DNA from: Desulfuromonadales bacterium | Lineage (GTDB): Bacteria > Desulfobacterota > Desulfuromonadia > Desulfuromonadales > JAGXHI01 | Assembly (NCBI GenBank): GCA_024636295.1 | Contig: JAGXHI010000038.1 | Location: forward strand, 62,001 to 126,000 | Length of the DNA stretch: 64,000 nt | Direction: 5' to 3' | Shown: positions 40,590 to 49,804 of the stretch, one piece after another | How the letters are laid out: each line of letters starts with the position of its first letter | Numbering within the stretch: the stretch's first letter is position 1 | Made by a program: the position numbers and the translations under genes | Notes under the pieces: model-generated | Databases searched by the model: none | Told to the model about the DNA's origin: nothing | Seen by the model: the letters and a program-made list of their open reading frames with translations, nothing else

Positions 40590-42281
40590 TTAGAATAGGC
40601 CGGTATCTGCCGATTTGGGGGTTCCGGCCGAGAAGAGGGGGAGGGAGAACCAGACGCTCGTACCCCGGCCTTTTCTGCTTTCCAGCCAGATCCGGCCGCA
40701 ATGGGCCTCCACGATGTATTTGGCGATGCTCAATCCCAGCCCGGTTCCTCCCACTGCAGTATTGGAGCTGTCCACCCTGTAGAATTTGTCGAAGGCCTTC
40801 TGCGCCTGCTCCCGAGTCATTCCCAATCCTTTGTCCTCCACACAGATGAGATAGGCGCCTTTGGCGAAACGGGCCTCCACCCGAACCGGCCCGCCCTTCG
40901 GAGAGTACTTGAAAGCATTGCTGAGCAGGTTTTCCAGAACCTGCACGATTTTGCCTCCGTCCACGGAAAGTTCCAGCGGTTCCCCCGGAACATCGATCTC
41001 CAGACGGTGTTTGATCGAAGATTTTCCGTAGGGTTCAGCGGCTTCCCGGATGAGATGATTGATATTGCAGGTCTTCCGATGAAGTTCCAGTCCCCGGCCG
41101 GCCTCAATCCGGCTGAGGTCCAGAAGGTCGGAAATGATCCGGGAGAGATTTTCTGATTTTTGAAAAATGAAATTTATAAATTCTTTTTGCTGTTCGGGGG
41201 AAAACTCCTTTTCGGCAAGAAGGAGTTCGGCAAAACCCATGATCGATGTCAGCGGTGTGCTGAGTTCATGGGCTGCAGTGGATATGAATTCGCTTTTCAT
41301 CCGGTCCAGTTCTCTTTCATAGGTCACGTCCCGGAAAAGAAAAACTGTTCCTGGAAGTCTGTTATCCCTCTCCCCCAGAGGGGATATCTCCACCCGGATG
41401 ACTTTTGCGCAGTCGTCCGTCGGATTTTTCAGATTCAATTCAAATAATTTTTCGGACAGGGACCCGTTCAGGGCTCTTTTAAGGTGCTTGAGCAGTTTCC
41501 GATCCTGGATACATTCCTCCAGAGAAAGGGAAGGGAAAAGGTTTTTCTGCCGAATTCCAAGAAGCCTCTCGGCGGCCGCGTTGATCTTCAGAACCGTTCC
41601 ATCCCTCTCGGTCACGATCAGGCCATCCGCGACCGAGTTGAGGATGATATCCATTTCATCCCTCGACCTGCGAATATGCGAGAGATTTTCCCGACTCCTT
41701 TCTTCAGCGGAGGTGATTTCAGTCAGATCCTCAGCCGTTTCGACGATCATCGGAGGTCCTGACGTATTCACCTGAAGAATAGCAGCTTTCAAGTGAAATG
41801 TTCTGGCGCCGATTGGAGTGGAAACCTGAACCTTACATGAGGCGAAATTTCCCTCGGAAAGGACTCTGTGCCCGGAGCATCCAGGACATGCCCTTTGTCG
41901 TCCGGCAAATGCCCGGAAACACTTTTCGTTCTCGAGTTCCTCCGCGGGTACGCCAATCGCCTTCGCAAGTGCCGCATTGGCCATTCGAATCCGGTATTCC
42001 GAGTCGATGACCATCGCCCCCACCGAAATTCTCTCGAGGACCTTGAGGTAAAAATCCGGAGAGAATGGGGCCTCCGACGCGCCCTCCTCAGCGGAAGTAT
42101 AGTTCTTTTCGGCCTTGACTCTCTGGAAAGAATGGAGACTTCCACGGGAGAAACCGTCTTTGGAAAAAAATACCTTTTCTTTTTCCATCGGGGGTAAATT
42201 TTCTGAGAGAGGATCTTCCGAGAGAAGGGCTGGCGCTTCTTTTTTCGTTTTCCTGTTTTCTCCGGTCATTGACCCCCTCAT
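40590..42281 (-). CDS. PAS domain sensor histidine kinase, soluble
   Basis: The 563-residue kinase has no membrane segment. Layout: a charged N-terminal region, PAS domain 1 (about 75-190; VLERISVGAMVIDSEYRIRMANAA, with a cysteine cluster CFRAF and CPGCSG that could bind metal or sense redox), PAS domain 2 (about 205-320; ILNSVADGLIVTERDGTVLKINAAAERLL), HisKA with phospho-acceptor His in TAAHELSTPLTSIMGF, and an HATPase with N-box ENLLSNAFKYSPKGG, VEDKGLGM and GTGLGLSIAK. Its partner regulator is not next to it, and it has its own transcription unit. Confidence 0.92.
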   Translation of the reverse strand: MRGSMTGENRKTKKEAPALLSEDPLSENLPPMEKEKVFFSKDGFSRGSLHSFQRVKAEKNYTSAEEGASEAPFSPDFYLKVLERISVGAMVIDSEYRIRMANAALAKAIGVPAEELENEKCFRAFAGRQRACPGCSGHRVLSEGNFASCKVQVSTPIGARTFHLKAAILQVNTSGPPMIVETAEDLTEITSAEERSRENLSHIRRSRDEMDIILNSVADGLIVTERDGTVLKINAAAERLLGIRQKNLFPSLSLEECIQDRKLLKHLKRALNGSLSEKLFELNLKNPTDDCAKVIRVEISPLGERDNRLPGTVFLFRDVTYERELDRMKSEFISTAAHELSTPLTSIMGFAELLLAEKEFSPEQQKEFINFIFQKSENLSRIISDLLDLSRIEAGRGLELHRKTCNINHLIREAAEPYGKSSIKHRLEIDVPGEPLELSVDGGKIVQVLENLLSNAFKYSPKGGPVRVEARFAKGAYLICVEDKGLGMTREQAQKAFDKFYRVDSSNTAVGGTGLGLSIAKYIVEAHCGRIWLESRKGRGTSVWFSLPLFSAGTPKSADTGLF

Positions 42282-42311
42282 TTTTCAATAAATTCCAAAA
42301 TGTCCTTATCA

Positions 42312-42733
42312 AGTTCCGGCTAGAAATCTCACTGAAAAAATCCTATATAATTTAAGTATGCAAATAAATTTTGAATTTTTAAAACAAACTAATTATTCTT
42401 GGATAATTATACAAGTTTTTTTTTTAAAAGCACCTCTTTTTTTATTTTTCAAAAAATTGCCAATCGTCTAGTAGGGAGAAATCACCAGGAAAGTGAATAA
42501 GTAGTTTTAGAAGTAAAGGTATGAAATAAAAGACTTCTTGTAAATAAGACTTTTATAGGATGATTCTTTGAAAAAGGAAAATTCCCAAAGAACAGCAGCG
42601 AAGAAATTTCTTATCAGACCCCTCCAGGCAGGAGGAGACAGGAAGAATGGGACGGCTCCGGGCCATTGACATCAGTTAAAATTAAAGTAGCCTAATTTAT
42701 ATGCCCTTGTCACTCATCGTCTGAATAATATCC
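42312..42733. other. AT-rich intergenic region
   Basis: This stretch is far more AT-rich than anything around it, with poly-T and poly-A runs (TTTTTTTTTAAAAG near 42418) and several TATA-like sites. It lies between the divergent kinase and PilZ genes, so it probably holds both promoters. No coding frame is visible. Confidence 0.6.
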
Positions 42734-42745
42734 GTGAAGGAACGC

Positions 42746-43117
42746 ATGTACGAAAAAAGAAACTTTCATCGGGTTCCCTTCGGAACCGAGGTACAGCTCA
42801 GGGTGAACGGTCGGCGAATGACGGGAGGCCTCCGAAATATTTCCCTCAAGGGCGCTCTGGTGCATTTTCCGAAACCGATGCGGCTGAATCGGGACCGCAT
42901 CTATGAGCTTTCGATCTTTTTGAATCCCGGGGTCATACTAACTTTCAACGCCGAGGCCGTCTATTTCAGCGGGAAGGACATTGGCCTCCAGTGCGCCCCC
43001 CGCAACCCCGATACCTTTTCCCATCTTGTGCGGCTACTGGAACTGAATGCGGAGAATTCCGAGCAGATTGAAAAAGAACTCCGCAACCTGATCGGAATCG
43101 GGAGAAAAGAATCCTGA
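42746..43117 (+). CDS. PilZ domain protein (c-di-GMP binding)
   Basis: The 123-residue protein has the c-di-GMP motif pair RNFHR (RxxxR) near the start and NISLKGALVHF (D/NxSxxG) about 25 residues on, then a PilZ barrel (ILTFNAEAVYFSGKDIGLQC). It would bind cyclic di-GMP and regulate motility or surface life. GAAGGAA precedes ATG 42746 by 3 bases; a GTG at 42734 would add four residues. It diverges from the kinase gene. Confidence 0.85.
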   Translation: MYEKRNFHRVPFGTEVQLRVNGRRMTGGLRNISLKGALVHFPKPMRLNRDRIYELSIFLNPGVILTFNAEAVYFSGKDIGLQCAPRNPDTFSHLVRLLELNAENSEQIEKELRNLIGIGRKES

Positions 43118-43178
43118 GACGATTTCTTTCCGAAGTCAGCCGGGGAGAATCAAAGCCTTCTTCCAGCGCATTTTCAGT

Positions 43179-45806
43179 CTAGATCCCCAGTTTTTTTCTG
43201 GATGTCTTGCTCAGCGACTGCCGAACGCTGAAAAAGCCCTCCCAGGGATCCCCCTTCAACCTGGCCAGCCTTTGGAGCATGTTCTGGATGTTGTAGTGAT
43301 CCGGTGGACGATGAGAGGTCAGTTCGTCCCATCGGAGGGGCGCCGCCACGGGAGCGCCGACCCGGGCGCGAGTGGAATAGGCGGCGATGCTCGTGGCCCC
43401 GCGGCTGTTCCGGAGGTAATCGATATAGGTTTTTCCCTGACGCTTCGCTTTGCTCATGGTGGCGATAAAGCGATCCGGTTCGCTGCGGGCCAGGGTTTCG
43501 GCCACTCTCCGGGAGAAGATTTTCACTTCATCCCAATCCGAGCGGCGCACAAGGGGAACAACAACATGCAGCCCCTTGCCCCCCGAGAGTTTCACAAAAG
43601 AGCGCAGCCCGAGCCATTCGAGGAAATCGCGCAGCATTCTGGCGCCCTGCAGAACTTCATCCCACTCCACATCGGGGCCGGGATCAAGATCAAAAATCAT
43701 CCGGTCGGGATGCTCCGTTTTGTCTTCGCGACTCCCCCATGGATGCAATTCCAGTACGCCTATCTGAACCAGGGAAATCAAGCCCGGGGCATCGTCGATG
43801 ACAATGTAGGTCCCTTTTCCTTCCTTTTCCTGAATGGGAATGCAGCGAACCGCCTCGGGCAGGGTATCGTTGAAGTGTTTCTGGTAAAAACACTTCTGGT
43901 GATGTCCCTGGGGACATCGTACAAGAGTAAGGGGACGATTGGCGATATGGGGAAGTATCCATTCGGCCGCACCTTCGTAATACCGTGCAACGGACTCTTT
44001 TGTAGCGCCCTGTTCGGGATACATGACACGCTCGGGATTGGAGAGACGAACGCCTGCCACCTTAATCTCTCTCTCATCCACGGTCGCGTCCGACTTTTTC
44101 GGAGCGTCCTTCGTGTTTTTTTTCCCTCCCCCTTTTGTTTTCTCCAGGGGTAAAGGATTCTCCCGGGCTATTTCAGCAGCTTCCTTGTCTTCTCTCAATC
44201 CCTTGAAGGATGGATGCCGAAGGCGCCCATCCGAGGTCCATTCCGTAAATTCCACTTCAGCAACCAGTTCGGGGCGCACCCAGTGAACGCCGCGGTCACG
44301 GGGCGGATCATCGAAGGGGGGGGAGGGCTGGGTTGTTTTTGACAACCGCTCAGCCAATTCCCGCAGAAGTTGTTCATCGAAACCCGTTCCGACCCGTCCG
44401 GCATATTTCAATTTCTCAGGGGATTGGAAATAGCCGAGCAGCAAAGCGCCAAATCCGGTGCGGGATCCCGAGGGCTCGCTGTATCCGCCGATCACGAATT
44501 CCTGGCGCAGGAGGCATTTCACCTTGAGCCAGGAGGGTGAACGTTTCTGCTTGTAGGGGCTGCCGGTCCGTTTGGAAATGACGCCCTCAAGCGCAAAGCG
44601 ACATGCATGCTGGTAAACGCTCTGGCCTTGCCCGCGGATATGATCGCTGTAACGCAGGGGAGAGGGGGGCGATTTTCCGAGCAGCCTCCGGAGAAACTCC
44701 TTCCGGTCAATCAGCGCCGACCCTGTGAGGTCGTACTCGCCACAATAAAGGATGTCGAACAGGTAGTAGGCCAGCTGTCCGCCTTTTAATCCCCGCATCC
44801 GGTTCTGGAGGGCCTGAAAGGCGCTGATTCCCTCCGGGTCGAGAACGACAATTTCCCCATCGAGAACCGCATGATCCAGGGGAAGTCGGACAGCGGCCTC
44901 CACAATCTCCGGAAAACGATCCGTCCAGTCCTTTTCATTGCGGGAGATAAGCCGTGCGTCTTTGCCCTTTCGAAGGCAGAGCATTCTGTACCCGTCAAAC
45001 TTGATTTCGTGGACCCATTCCTCCCCTTCCGGAACCTCGCTCACAAGAACGGCAAGTTGTGGATTGTATTTTTCGGCCATTTTCGTCTTTTTCGCGCCTT
45101 TCAGAGCAGATGGATCGACACTCTCCCCTTGCTGTTTTTTTTTCTCCGAGGCTGCTCCCCTGCGATCGGAGTCGCTGGAGACAGCCTCCCCATCCCTCCA
45201 GATCCGGTCCCGGTCCTCAGCGATTTCCCCGATTGAGCGACCGCTAAGGACACTTTTCGACTCCTTCTCCAGAATGTCGGGATCATCCGGCCCCCGGGCG
45301 ACGTCATCCTCCCTTTTGATGAGCAGCCAGTTCTTTCCTCCGGCCCCCGCCGAGCCTCCCATGCGGGCCAGAGTCCAGTTTCCCTGAAGCTTTTCGCCAT
45401 GGAGGCTAAAGTTCAGCCGCCCTTTTCGATAGCCTGTGCGGGGATCCGCTTCGGCTTCCCAACTCCCTCGGTCCCAGAGCATGACCGCGCCGCCACCGTA
45501 CTCCCCTTCGGGAATAATCCCTTCAAAGGCGCCATATTCCACAGGATGATCCTCTACGTGGACCGCCAGTCTCTTTTCTCCCGGAACAAGACTCGGCCCC
45601 TTGGGAACGGCCCAGCTCTTGAGCACGCCGTCCAATTCCAGACGCAAATCGTAATGGAGATTTCGGGCAGCATGTTTCTGGATGAGATACATATCCCCCG
45701 ATTCGCTGCCAATTTTTTGGCCTTCCGGTTCGGGAGTTCGGCCAAAATCCCTTTTGTGTCGATACTGCTCCAGATTTTCGCTCTTTTCCTTTTTTTTCGG
45801 CGCCAT
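43179..45806 (-). CDS. ligD: ATP-dependent DNA ligase LigD (phosphoesterase-ligase-polymerase)
   Basis: The 875-residue three-domain protein: 3'-phosphoesterase (HAARNLHYDLRLELDGVLKSWAVPKG, then EDHPVEYGAFEGIIPEGEYGGG), ligase with the AMP-binding lysine in HEIKFDGYRML and LDGEIVVLD, then primase-polymerase (LSNPERVMYPEQGATK, YPWG-like HPWGSREDKTEHPDRMIFDLDP, KLSGGKGLHVVVPL). Domain order is PE-Lig-Pol, unlike Mycobacterium (Pol-PE-Lig). It repairs double-strand breaks with Ku. No Ku gene lies in this window. AGGAGG precedes the ATG. Confidence 0.95.
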   Translation of the reverse strand: MAPKKKEKSENLEQYRHKRDFGRTPEPEGQKIGSESGDMYLIQKHAARNLHYDLRLELDGVLKSWAVPKGPSLVPGEKRLAVHVEDHPVEYGAFEGIIPEGEYGGGAVMLWDRGSWEAEADPRTGYRKGRLNFSLHGEKLQGNWTLARMGGSAGAGGKNWLLIKREDDVARGPDDPDILEKESKSVLSGRSIGEIAEDRDRIWRDGEAVSSDSDRRGAASEKKKQQGESVDPSALKGAKKTKMAEKYNPQLAVLVSEVPEGEEWVHEIKFDGYRMLCLRKGKDARLISRNEKDWTDRFPEIVEAAVRLPLDHAVLDGEIVVLDPEGISAFQALQNRMRGLKGGQLAYYLFDILYCGEYDLTGSALIDRKEFLRRLLGKSPPSPLRYSDHIRGQGQSVYQHACRFALEGVISKRTGSPYKQKRSPSWLKVKCLLRQEFVIGGYSEPSGSRTGFGALLLGYFQSPEKLKYAGRVGTGFDEQLLRELAERLSKTTQPSPPFDDPPRDRGVHWVRPELVAEVEFTEWTSDGRLRHPSFKGLREDKEAAEIARENPLPLEKTKGGGKKNTKDAPKKSDATVDEREIKVAGVRLSNPERVMYPEQGATKESVARYYEGAAEWILPHIANRPLTLVRCPQGHHQKCFYQKHFNDTLPEAVRCIPIQEKEGKGTYIVIDDAPGLISLVQIGVLELHPWGSREDKTEHPDRMIFDLDPGPDVEWDEVLQGARMLRDFLEWLGLRSFVKLSGGKGLHVVVPLVRRSDWDEVKIFSRRVAETLARSEPDRFIATMSKAKRQGKTYIDYLRNSRGATSIAAYSTRARVGAPVAAPLRWDELTSHRPPDHYNIQNMLQRLARLKGDPWEGFFSVRQSLSKTSRKKLGI

Positions 45807-46193
45807 TTCTCCTCCTCAGCGGCGGATGAAAATCATGGCCGGTTCTTTCGGGGATAAACCTGTAGTTCTGAGATGCGTCTTTTTAAGCTTACTCATTAGA
45901 GGGGAAAGGTCAAGAAAGCAGGGTGGCTGAAACAGGCTGATCAAAAGACATTTTGAGAAGGCAAAGGAAAGGCAATCCCTCCTTCCATGTCGGGTATGCT
46001 GGTGCGGTCAAGCTCACGCAGGAATGCATTCCGGGAGTGTGCCAGTAAAATCTCTGCAAGCCGTTTTTAATCGCGGCAGTCTGCCGCTCCTGCAGGAGGA
46101 GCCGGGAATGGGAACATGATAAATGATTGACAGCTCATGGAAAGTAATTTAGCTTGTTTTCATTTGCATGTAAGAATAAAGGGGATGATGGCG
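45807..46193. other. Gene-free stretch between ligD and the receiver gene
   Basis: No family-like frame, RNA or terminator was recognised. The last part (46140-46184) is A/T-rich and holds AAAGGGG before the next gene; the region near 46060-46100 has a GC-rich imperfect dyad (CGCGGCAGTCTGCCGC). Confidence 0.4.
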
Positions 46194-46562
46194 ATGCCGA
46201 ATAAAATGATCGTGCTGGTGGACGACAGCCAGTTTGAATTGGCCGTGGCGAGGGACATCCTGGAGGAGGCCGGATATACCGTGGCCGCCGCCACCAGTGG
46301 TATCGAGGCCAATCGCTATATCTACGGAACGCCACGTCCCGATCTGATTATTATCGATCTGCTCATGCCTATGCTGCAGGGAGACCGAAAGATCAAGTTG
46401 CTGAAGCAGAACCCGACGAGCCGCGACATCCCCGTCGTCCTTGCCTCCAGCCTTGCGGAGGAAGAACTGAAGAATGCGGCTAAGGATTCGGGAGCGGACA
46501 GCTACCTAGTAAAACCTTATCGCAAGGATTCCCTGCTTCGCCGAGTGGCACAGTATCTCTGA
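46194..46562 (+). CDS. Single-domain response regulator (CheY-like)
   Basis: The 122-residue receiver has VLVDDSQFELAVARDIL (acidic pair DD), the phospho-acceptor Asp in IIIDLLMP near 55, VVLASSLAE with the Ser/Thr switch, and LVKPYRKDSL with the conserved Lys-Pro. No output domain is present. Three ATGs (46185, 46188, 46194) fit; I take 46194 since AAGGGG lies 9 bases upstream. The kinase partner is unknown, although the PAS kinase at 40.6 kb is a candidate. Confidence 0.9.
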   Translation: MPNKMIVLVDDSQFELAVARDILEEAGYTVAAATSGIEANRYIYGTPRPDLIIIDLLMPMLQGDRKIKLLKQNPTSRDIPVVLASSLAEEELKNAAKDSGADSYLVKPYRKDSLLRRVAQYL

Positions 46563-46605
46563 ACCCTGATAATCAGTCGTTATTCAATCGGAAAGGATAC
46601 GGACC

Positions 46606-46809
46606 ATGCCCTTTGTTAACATCAAGATTACTCGGGAAGGCGCCACAGCGGAGCAGAAAGCAAAACTGATCGAGGGAGCGACGAACCTGCTCAGGGATAT
46701 CCTGGGAAAGAATCCCGCGACCACATTTGTAATCATCGATGAAGTCGAAACGGACAACTGGGGGGTCGGGGGAGAATCGATTACGGTTCGACGGAAAAAA
46801 GGGAAATAA
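46606..46809 (+). CDS. 4-oxalocrotonate tautomerase family protein
   Basis: The 67-residue protein begins MPFVNIKITREGATAEQKAKLIEG, so Pro1 after Met removal can act as the catalytic base. TTFVIIDEVETDNWGVGG follows, as in small 4-OT homologues. It probably catalyses keto-enol tautomerisation or has a related promiscuous role. AAGGA precedes the start. Confidence 0.88.
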   Translation: MPFVNIKITREGATAEQKAKLIEGATNLLRDILGKNPATTFVIIDEVETDNWGVGGESITVRRKKGK

Positions 46810-46829
46810 CGCTTTGCCGCAGGCGTTTT

Positions 46830-47147
46830 TCACCCATCTATTCTTTGGCCGCATTTCCAGCAGGCTCCGAACTGGCCTTCGAGGACCTCTCCGCAAGCGG
46901 GGCAGGTCCAGGGTTCGGCGGACGGATCCTCCTTCAGCCATTTTTCAAGGAGCATTCTCGCACGGGGAAGCACATCGTCATCTACAACCCATAATTCCGG
47001 GTAACATTCCAGAAAGGGAATTTCTCCCATAGCCCCGACGATCTGCTCATTGCGGACCAGGCAGGAAATTCCCTCTCCCGCGAGGAGCTCCCTGAACATG
47101 CCGGCCTGAGGTCTCTGCCATGGGTTGAAGGTATGCAGTTTTTTCAT
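46830..47147 (-). CDS. DUF2007-like protein with C-terminal zinc ribbon
   Basis: The 105-residue protein has an N-terminal DUF2007-like alpha-beta part (AGMFRELLAGEGISCLVRNEQIVGAMGEIPF) and ends in a zinc ribbon (CPACGEVLEGQFGACWKCGQ). It may be a small signalling or regulatory protein. ATG 47147 has GGAG 5 bases upstream, which I prefer to the GTG at 47153. Confidence 0.75.
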   Translation of the reverse strand: MKKLHTFNPWQRPQAGMFRELLAGEGISCLVRNEQIVGAMGEIPFLECYPELWVVDDDVLPRARMLLEKWLKEDPSAEPWTCPACGEVLEGQFGACWKCGQRIDG

Positions 47148-47228
47148 GCTCACTCCGGTTTTTCGGCCGATTTCAGGAGCGCCCTGCCTTCTCCCTCTTT
47201 CGTCTCCGAGACTTGAGCAAGGGAATTC

Positions 47229-48350
47229 TCACTGATCGAGGGCTTTTAGAAGATCTCTTCCCAGGACATCGAGCTGCCATCTTTTGAGTCCCGGCACGGT
47301 GGCCAGTTGCTCCGGCGAATGAGGCATTTGGCGGGCGATTTCTTCCAGGAGCGCATTGTTGATGAGGTTGCCTGGATCGATATTCAGATTTTCCGCCACG
47401 TCACTTCGTCGTTTTTTGAGTAGGGAAAGACGATTTTCCATCTCCCTGTCCCGCATCCGCCGTTCCCCTCGGGGATAGACGGGAAGATCGTTTTCCGGCA
47501 AATCCATCCCCTCTTTTGCCGCCTTCAGAAGCTGCTTCCCGTAACGTTCTGCCAGTCGGGGAGAAATTCCCTCAATCCCCACCATTTCCCGGATAGAATG
47601 AGGCTGGGATCGAGCGATTCCAAGAAGACCGCTGTTTCCCATGATTTTGAAGGGAGGACGGTCACGTCGCTGGGCTTCCCCCTCTCGCCACTGAAGGAGA
47701 GCCTCCAACATGGCAAGTTGACGGGGTTCAAGGCCGCCGGCTGTCTTGACCTTCAGGAAAAGAGGACCATTCTGCTCTTGAAACTGCACTCTCTCCAGCA
47801 GGGAGCATTCTTCCGCAGCCCAGGAAATCCTGTCCATCTCCTTCAATTCTTTCTCGAACAAGGCCGCTAATCGATGCAGATAACGGGTATCTTCGGCGGC
47901 GTAACGGACCATCTCAACGGGCAGGGGCCGGAGAGACCAGTCCGCCCGCTGGTATTGCTTGTCGAGTTCGACGCCAAAATACTTGGCGAGAAGGTCGGCC
48001 AATCCTATTTTCTTTTCTCCCAGAAACTGAGCCGCTATCATCGTATCGAAGAGTCCTCGCACCTCTAAGGAAAAATCCCGGCGAAGACAGCGGATGTCGT
48101 AATCGGCGGCATGAAATATCTTTCGGATTTCCTCTGCCGCCATGATTGGTTTCAGTGAGGAGAGGTCCGCTCCAGAGAGCGGATCCACCAAAACGGTCTG
48201 TGAGGACGTTGAAAACTGAAGAAGACAGACTTTCTCCTGGTAGGAATGCATGGAGTCGGCCTCCAGGTCGACGGCGATTTCCTTCTCGGTCTCAAGGGAG
48301 GCGGCAAATGCTTCAATTTGTCGTGTTTTTGTCAGAATAGGATAAGGCAT
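47229..48350 (-). CDS. rnd: Ribonuclease D
   Basis: This 373-residue exonuclease has the DEDDy motifs: AVDLEADSMHSY (D-E), FHAADYDIRCLRRDF (D), and VRYAAEDTRYLHRL with the Tyr and final Asp. Two HRDC-like helical domains follow, near GNSGLLGIARSQPHSIREM and MPHSPEQLATVPGLKRW. It trims tRNA and other stable RNA 3' ends. The 229 bases upstream of its start hold part of the dispersed repeat and no other gene. Confidence 0.93.
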   Translation of the reverse strand: MPYPILTKTRQIEAFAASLETEKEIAVDLEADSMHSYQEKVCLLQFSTSSQTVLVDPLSGADLSSLKPIMAAEEIRKIFHAADYDIRCLRRDFSLEVRGLFDTMIAAQFLGEKKIGLADLLAKYFGVELDKQYQRADWSLRPLPVEMVRYAAEDTRYLHRLAALFEKELKEMDRISWAAEECSLLERVQFQEQNGPLFLKVKTAGGLEPRQLAMLEALLQWREGEAQRRDRPPFKIMGNSGLLGIARSQPHSIREMVGIEGISPRLAERYGKQLLKAAKEGMDLPENDLPVYPRGERRMRDREMENRLSLLKKRRSDVAENLNIDPGNLINNALLEEIARQMPHSPEQLATVPGLKRWQLDVLGRDLLKALDQ

Positions 48351-48579
48351 TGATACTCCGGATTGATTATTACATGGTCACGCGAATCGGCCGTTCAGGC
48401 GCGTGTCCCAGTGAAATGTTCTATTTTGTGAGACCGGCCGGAAATTCGTTTTCTCCACCCGTTTGCGTCGCTCCCTGAAGAACAATGAGAGAACCAGAGA
48501 GATTTTTAATTGAACTCAGATCAAATCTGAATAAAGGCGGATAAGATCCATCAAGTCGGATTAAAGGCCAAAATATAAA

Positions 48580-49785
48580 TCATATTTTATCAGAGAATTT
48601 TCCGCCTTTTCTGTATTCCACTGTCTGATGCCTTTTGCCTTCGCTTTTCTCAGCGCTCTGCGAGAGATAATTCTTATCCTCGCGTCCTCGCACTTTCGTG
48701 TGAGCCAGTTTTTTCTCAGAGTCCCTGTGCAACAGCGGAAGTACTTTTTTGTGCGCGCCGTGCAGGGGCCACTGCTCCAGTTCCTCTGTCGTGAGCCAGC
48801 GGCGCTCACCTTCCTCCTCCACCCGGTGCGATTTTTCCAGGTTGCAGCGGTACAGGCGCAGGACGAGGCGAAAATGACTGTAGGCGTGATCGATGCCGCC
48901 GGCAAAATCCGGCTCCCCGCTCCCTCCGAATTCGCAGAGAAGAGCCGCCGCGGCAGACTCAGGGCTTTGCTCGGAAGAGACGGTTCGTGCCGGAAATTCC
49001 CAAAGCCCCCCCAGCATTCCTTCCAGCGGTCGTTTGAAAACAAGATGGCGATCCGCCCGGCAGAGAATCAGGGCAATCTGGGTCCGGGTCGGCACCGGTT
49101 TACGGGAACGGCGGCGAGGGATTTCCTGCGCCAGTCCCAGAGCCCTGGAACGACACAGGCCTTCCAGTGGGCACCGGTCACAGGCGGGACGGCGCGGAAG
49201 GCAGAGAAGGGCCCCCAGGTCCATGATCGCCTGGGCATAGTCGTGAGGACGGTCCTCGGGAGTGAGCGCTTCGGCCCAGCCCCACAATTTCTTCTCCCCG
49301 GCGGAGCTGCGGGGGTCCTCCTCCAGGGCGAAGAGGCGGGCCAGAACCCTTCGAACGTTGCCGTCCAGTACAGGCGTTTTTTGATTCCATGCAATGGAGA
49401 GAATGGCCCCGGCGGTGGAACGCCCCACCCCTGGGAGTCCCTGGAGATTTTCAAGGCTGCAGGGAAATTCCCCGCCATTTTCCTCCATCACTACCTTGGC
49501 GGCGACGTGCAGATTGCGCGCTCGGGAATAATAGCCAAGGCCGGCCCACAGAGAGATCACCTCATCCACAGATGCCGCCGAGAGAGTCCTTACATCCGGA
49601 AATCGGTCTAGGAAGCGGTGATAATAGGGTATGACCGCTTTCACCCCCGTCTGTTGGAGCATGATTTCCGATAGCCAGATTTTATAGGGATCCCGGGTAT
49701 GCCGCCAAGGGAGGTCACGGCCCGCCTTTGCATACCAGGCGAGAAGGCGTGAGGAGATTTCGGATGGATGAAAGGGATAATTCAA
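48580..49785 (-). CDS. mutY: A/G-specific adenine DNA glycosylase, with repeat-derived tail
   Basis: The 401-residue enzyme removes adenine opposite 8-oxoguanine. It has DLPWRHTRDPYKIWLSEIMLQQT, LPGVGRSTAGAILSIAW (helix-hairpin-helix), catalytic Asp in VLDGNVRRVLARL, and the [4Fe-4S] cysteines CLPRRPACDRCPLEGLC. The 8-oxoG-sensing NUDIX-like C-domain follows. The last 45 or so residues (from about KLAHTKVRGREDKNY) look unlike MutY and are encoded by a copy of the CTCACGCGAAG dispersed repeat, which replaced the normal 3' end. Confidence 0.93.
   Translation of the reverse strand: MNYPFHPSEISSRLLAWYAKAGRDLPWRHTRDPYKIWLSEIMLQQTGVKAVIPYYHRFLDRFPDVRTLSAASVDEVISLWAGLGYYSRARNLHVAAKVVMEENGGEFPCSLENLQGLPGVGRSTAGAILSIAWNQKTPVLDGNVRRVLARLFALEEDPRSSAGEKKLWGWAEALTPEDRPHDYAQAIMDLGALLCLPRRPACDRCPLEGLCRSRALGLAQEIPRRRSRKPVPTRTQIALILCRADRHLVFKRPLEGMLGGLWEFPARTVSSEQSPESAAAALLCEFGGSGEPDFAGGIDHAYSHFRLVLRLYRCNLEKSHRVEEEGERRWLTTEELEQWPLHGAHKKVLPLLHRDSEKKLAHTKVRGREDKNYLSQSAEKSEGKRHQTVEYRKGGKFSDKI
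48678..48704. repeat. Dispersed CGCGAAG-repeat arm within mutY 3' end
   Basis: On the minus strand this reads CTCACACGAAAGTGCGAGGA then CGCGAGG, a diverged form of the ends at 12531 and 52017. It lies inside the mutY frame. The interior seems to extend to about 48480 beyond the mutY stop; the second arm is not clear. Confidence 0.5.
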
Positions 49786-49804
49786 TTAATAAACCTGATT
49801 TTTC

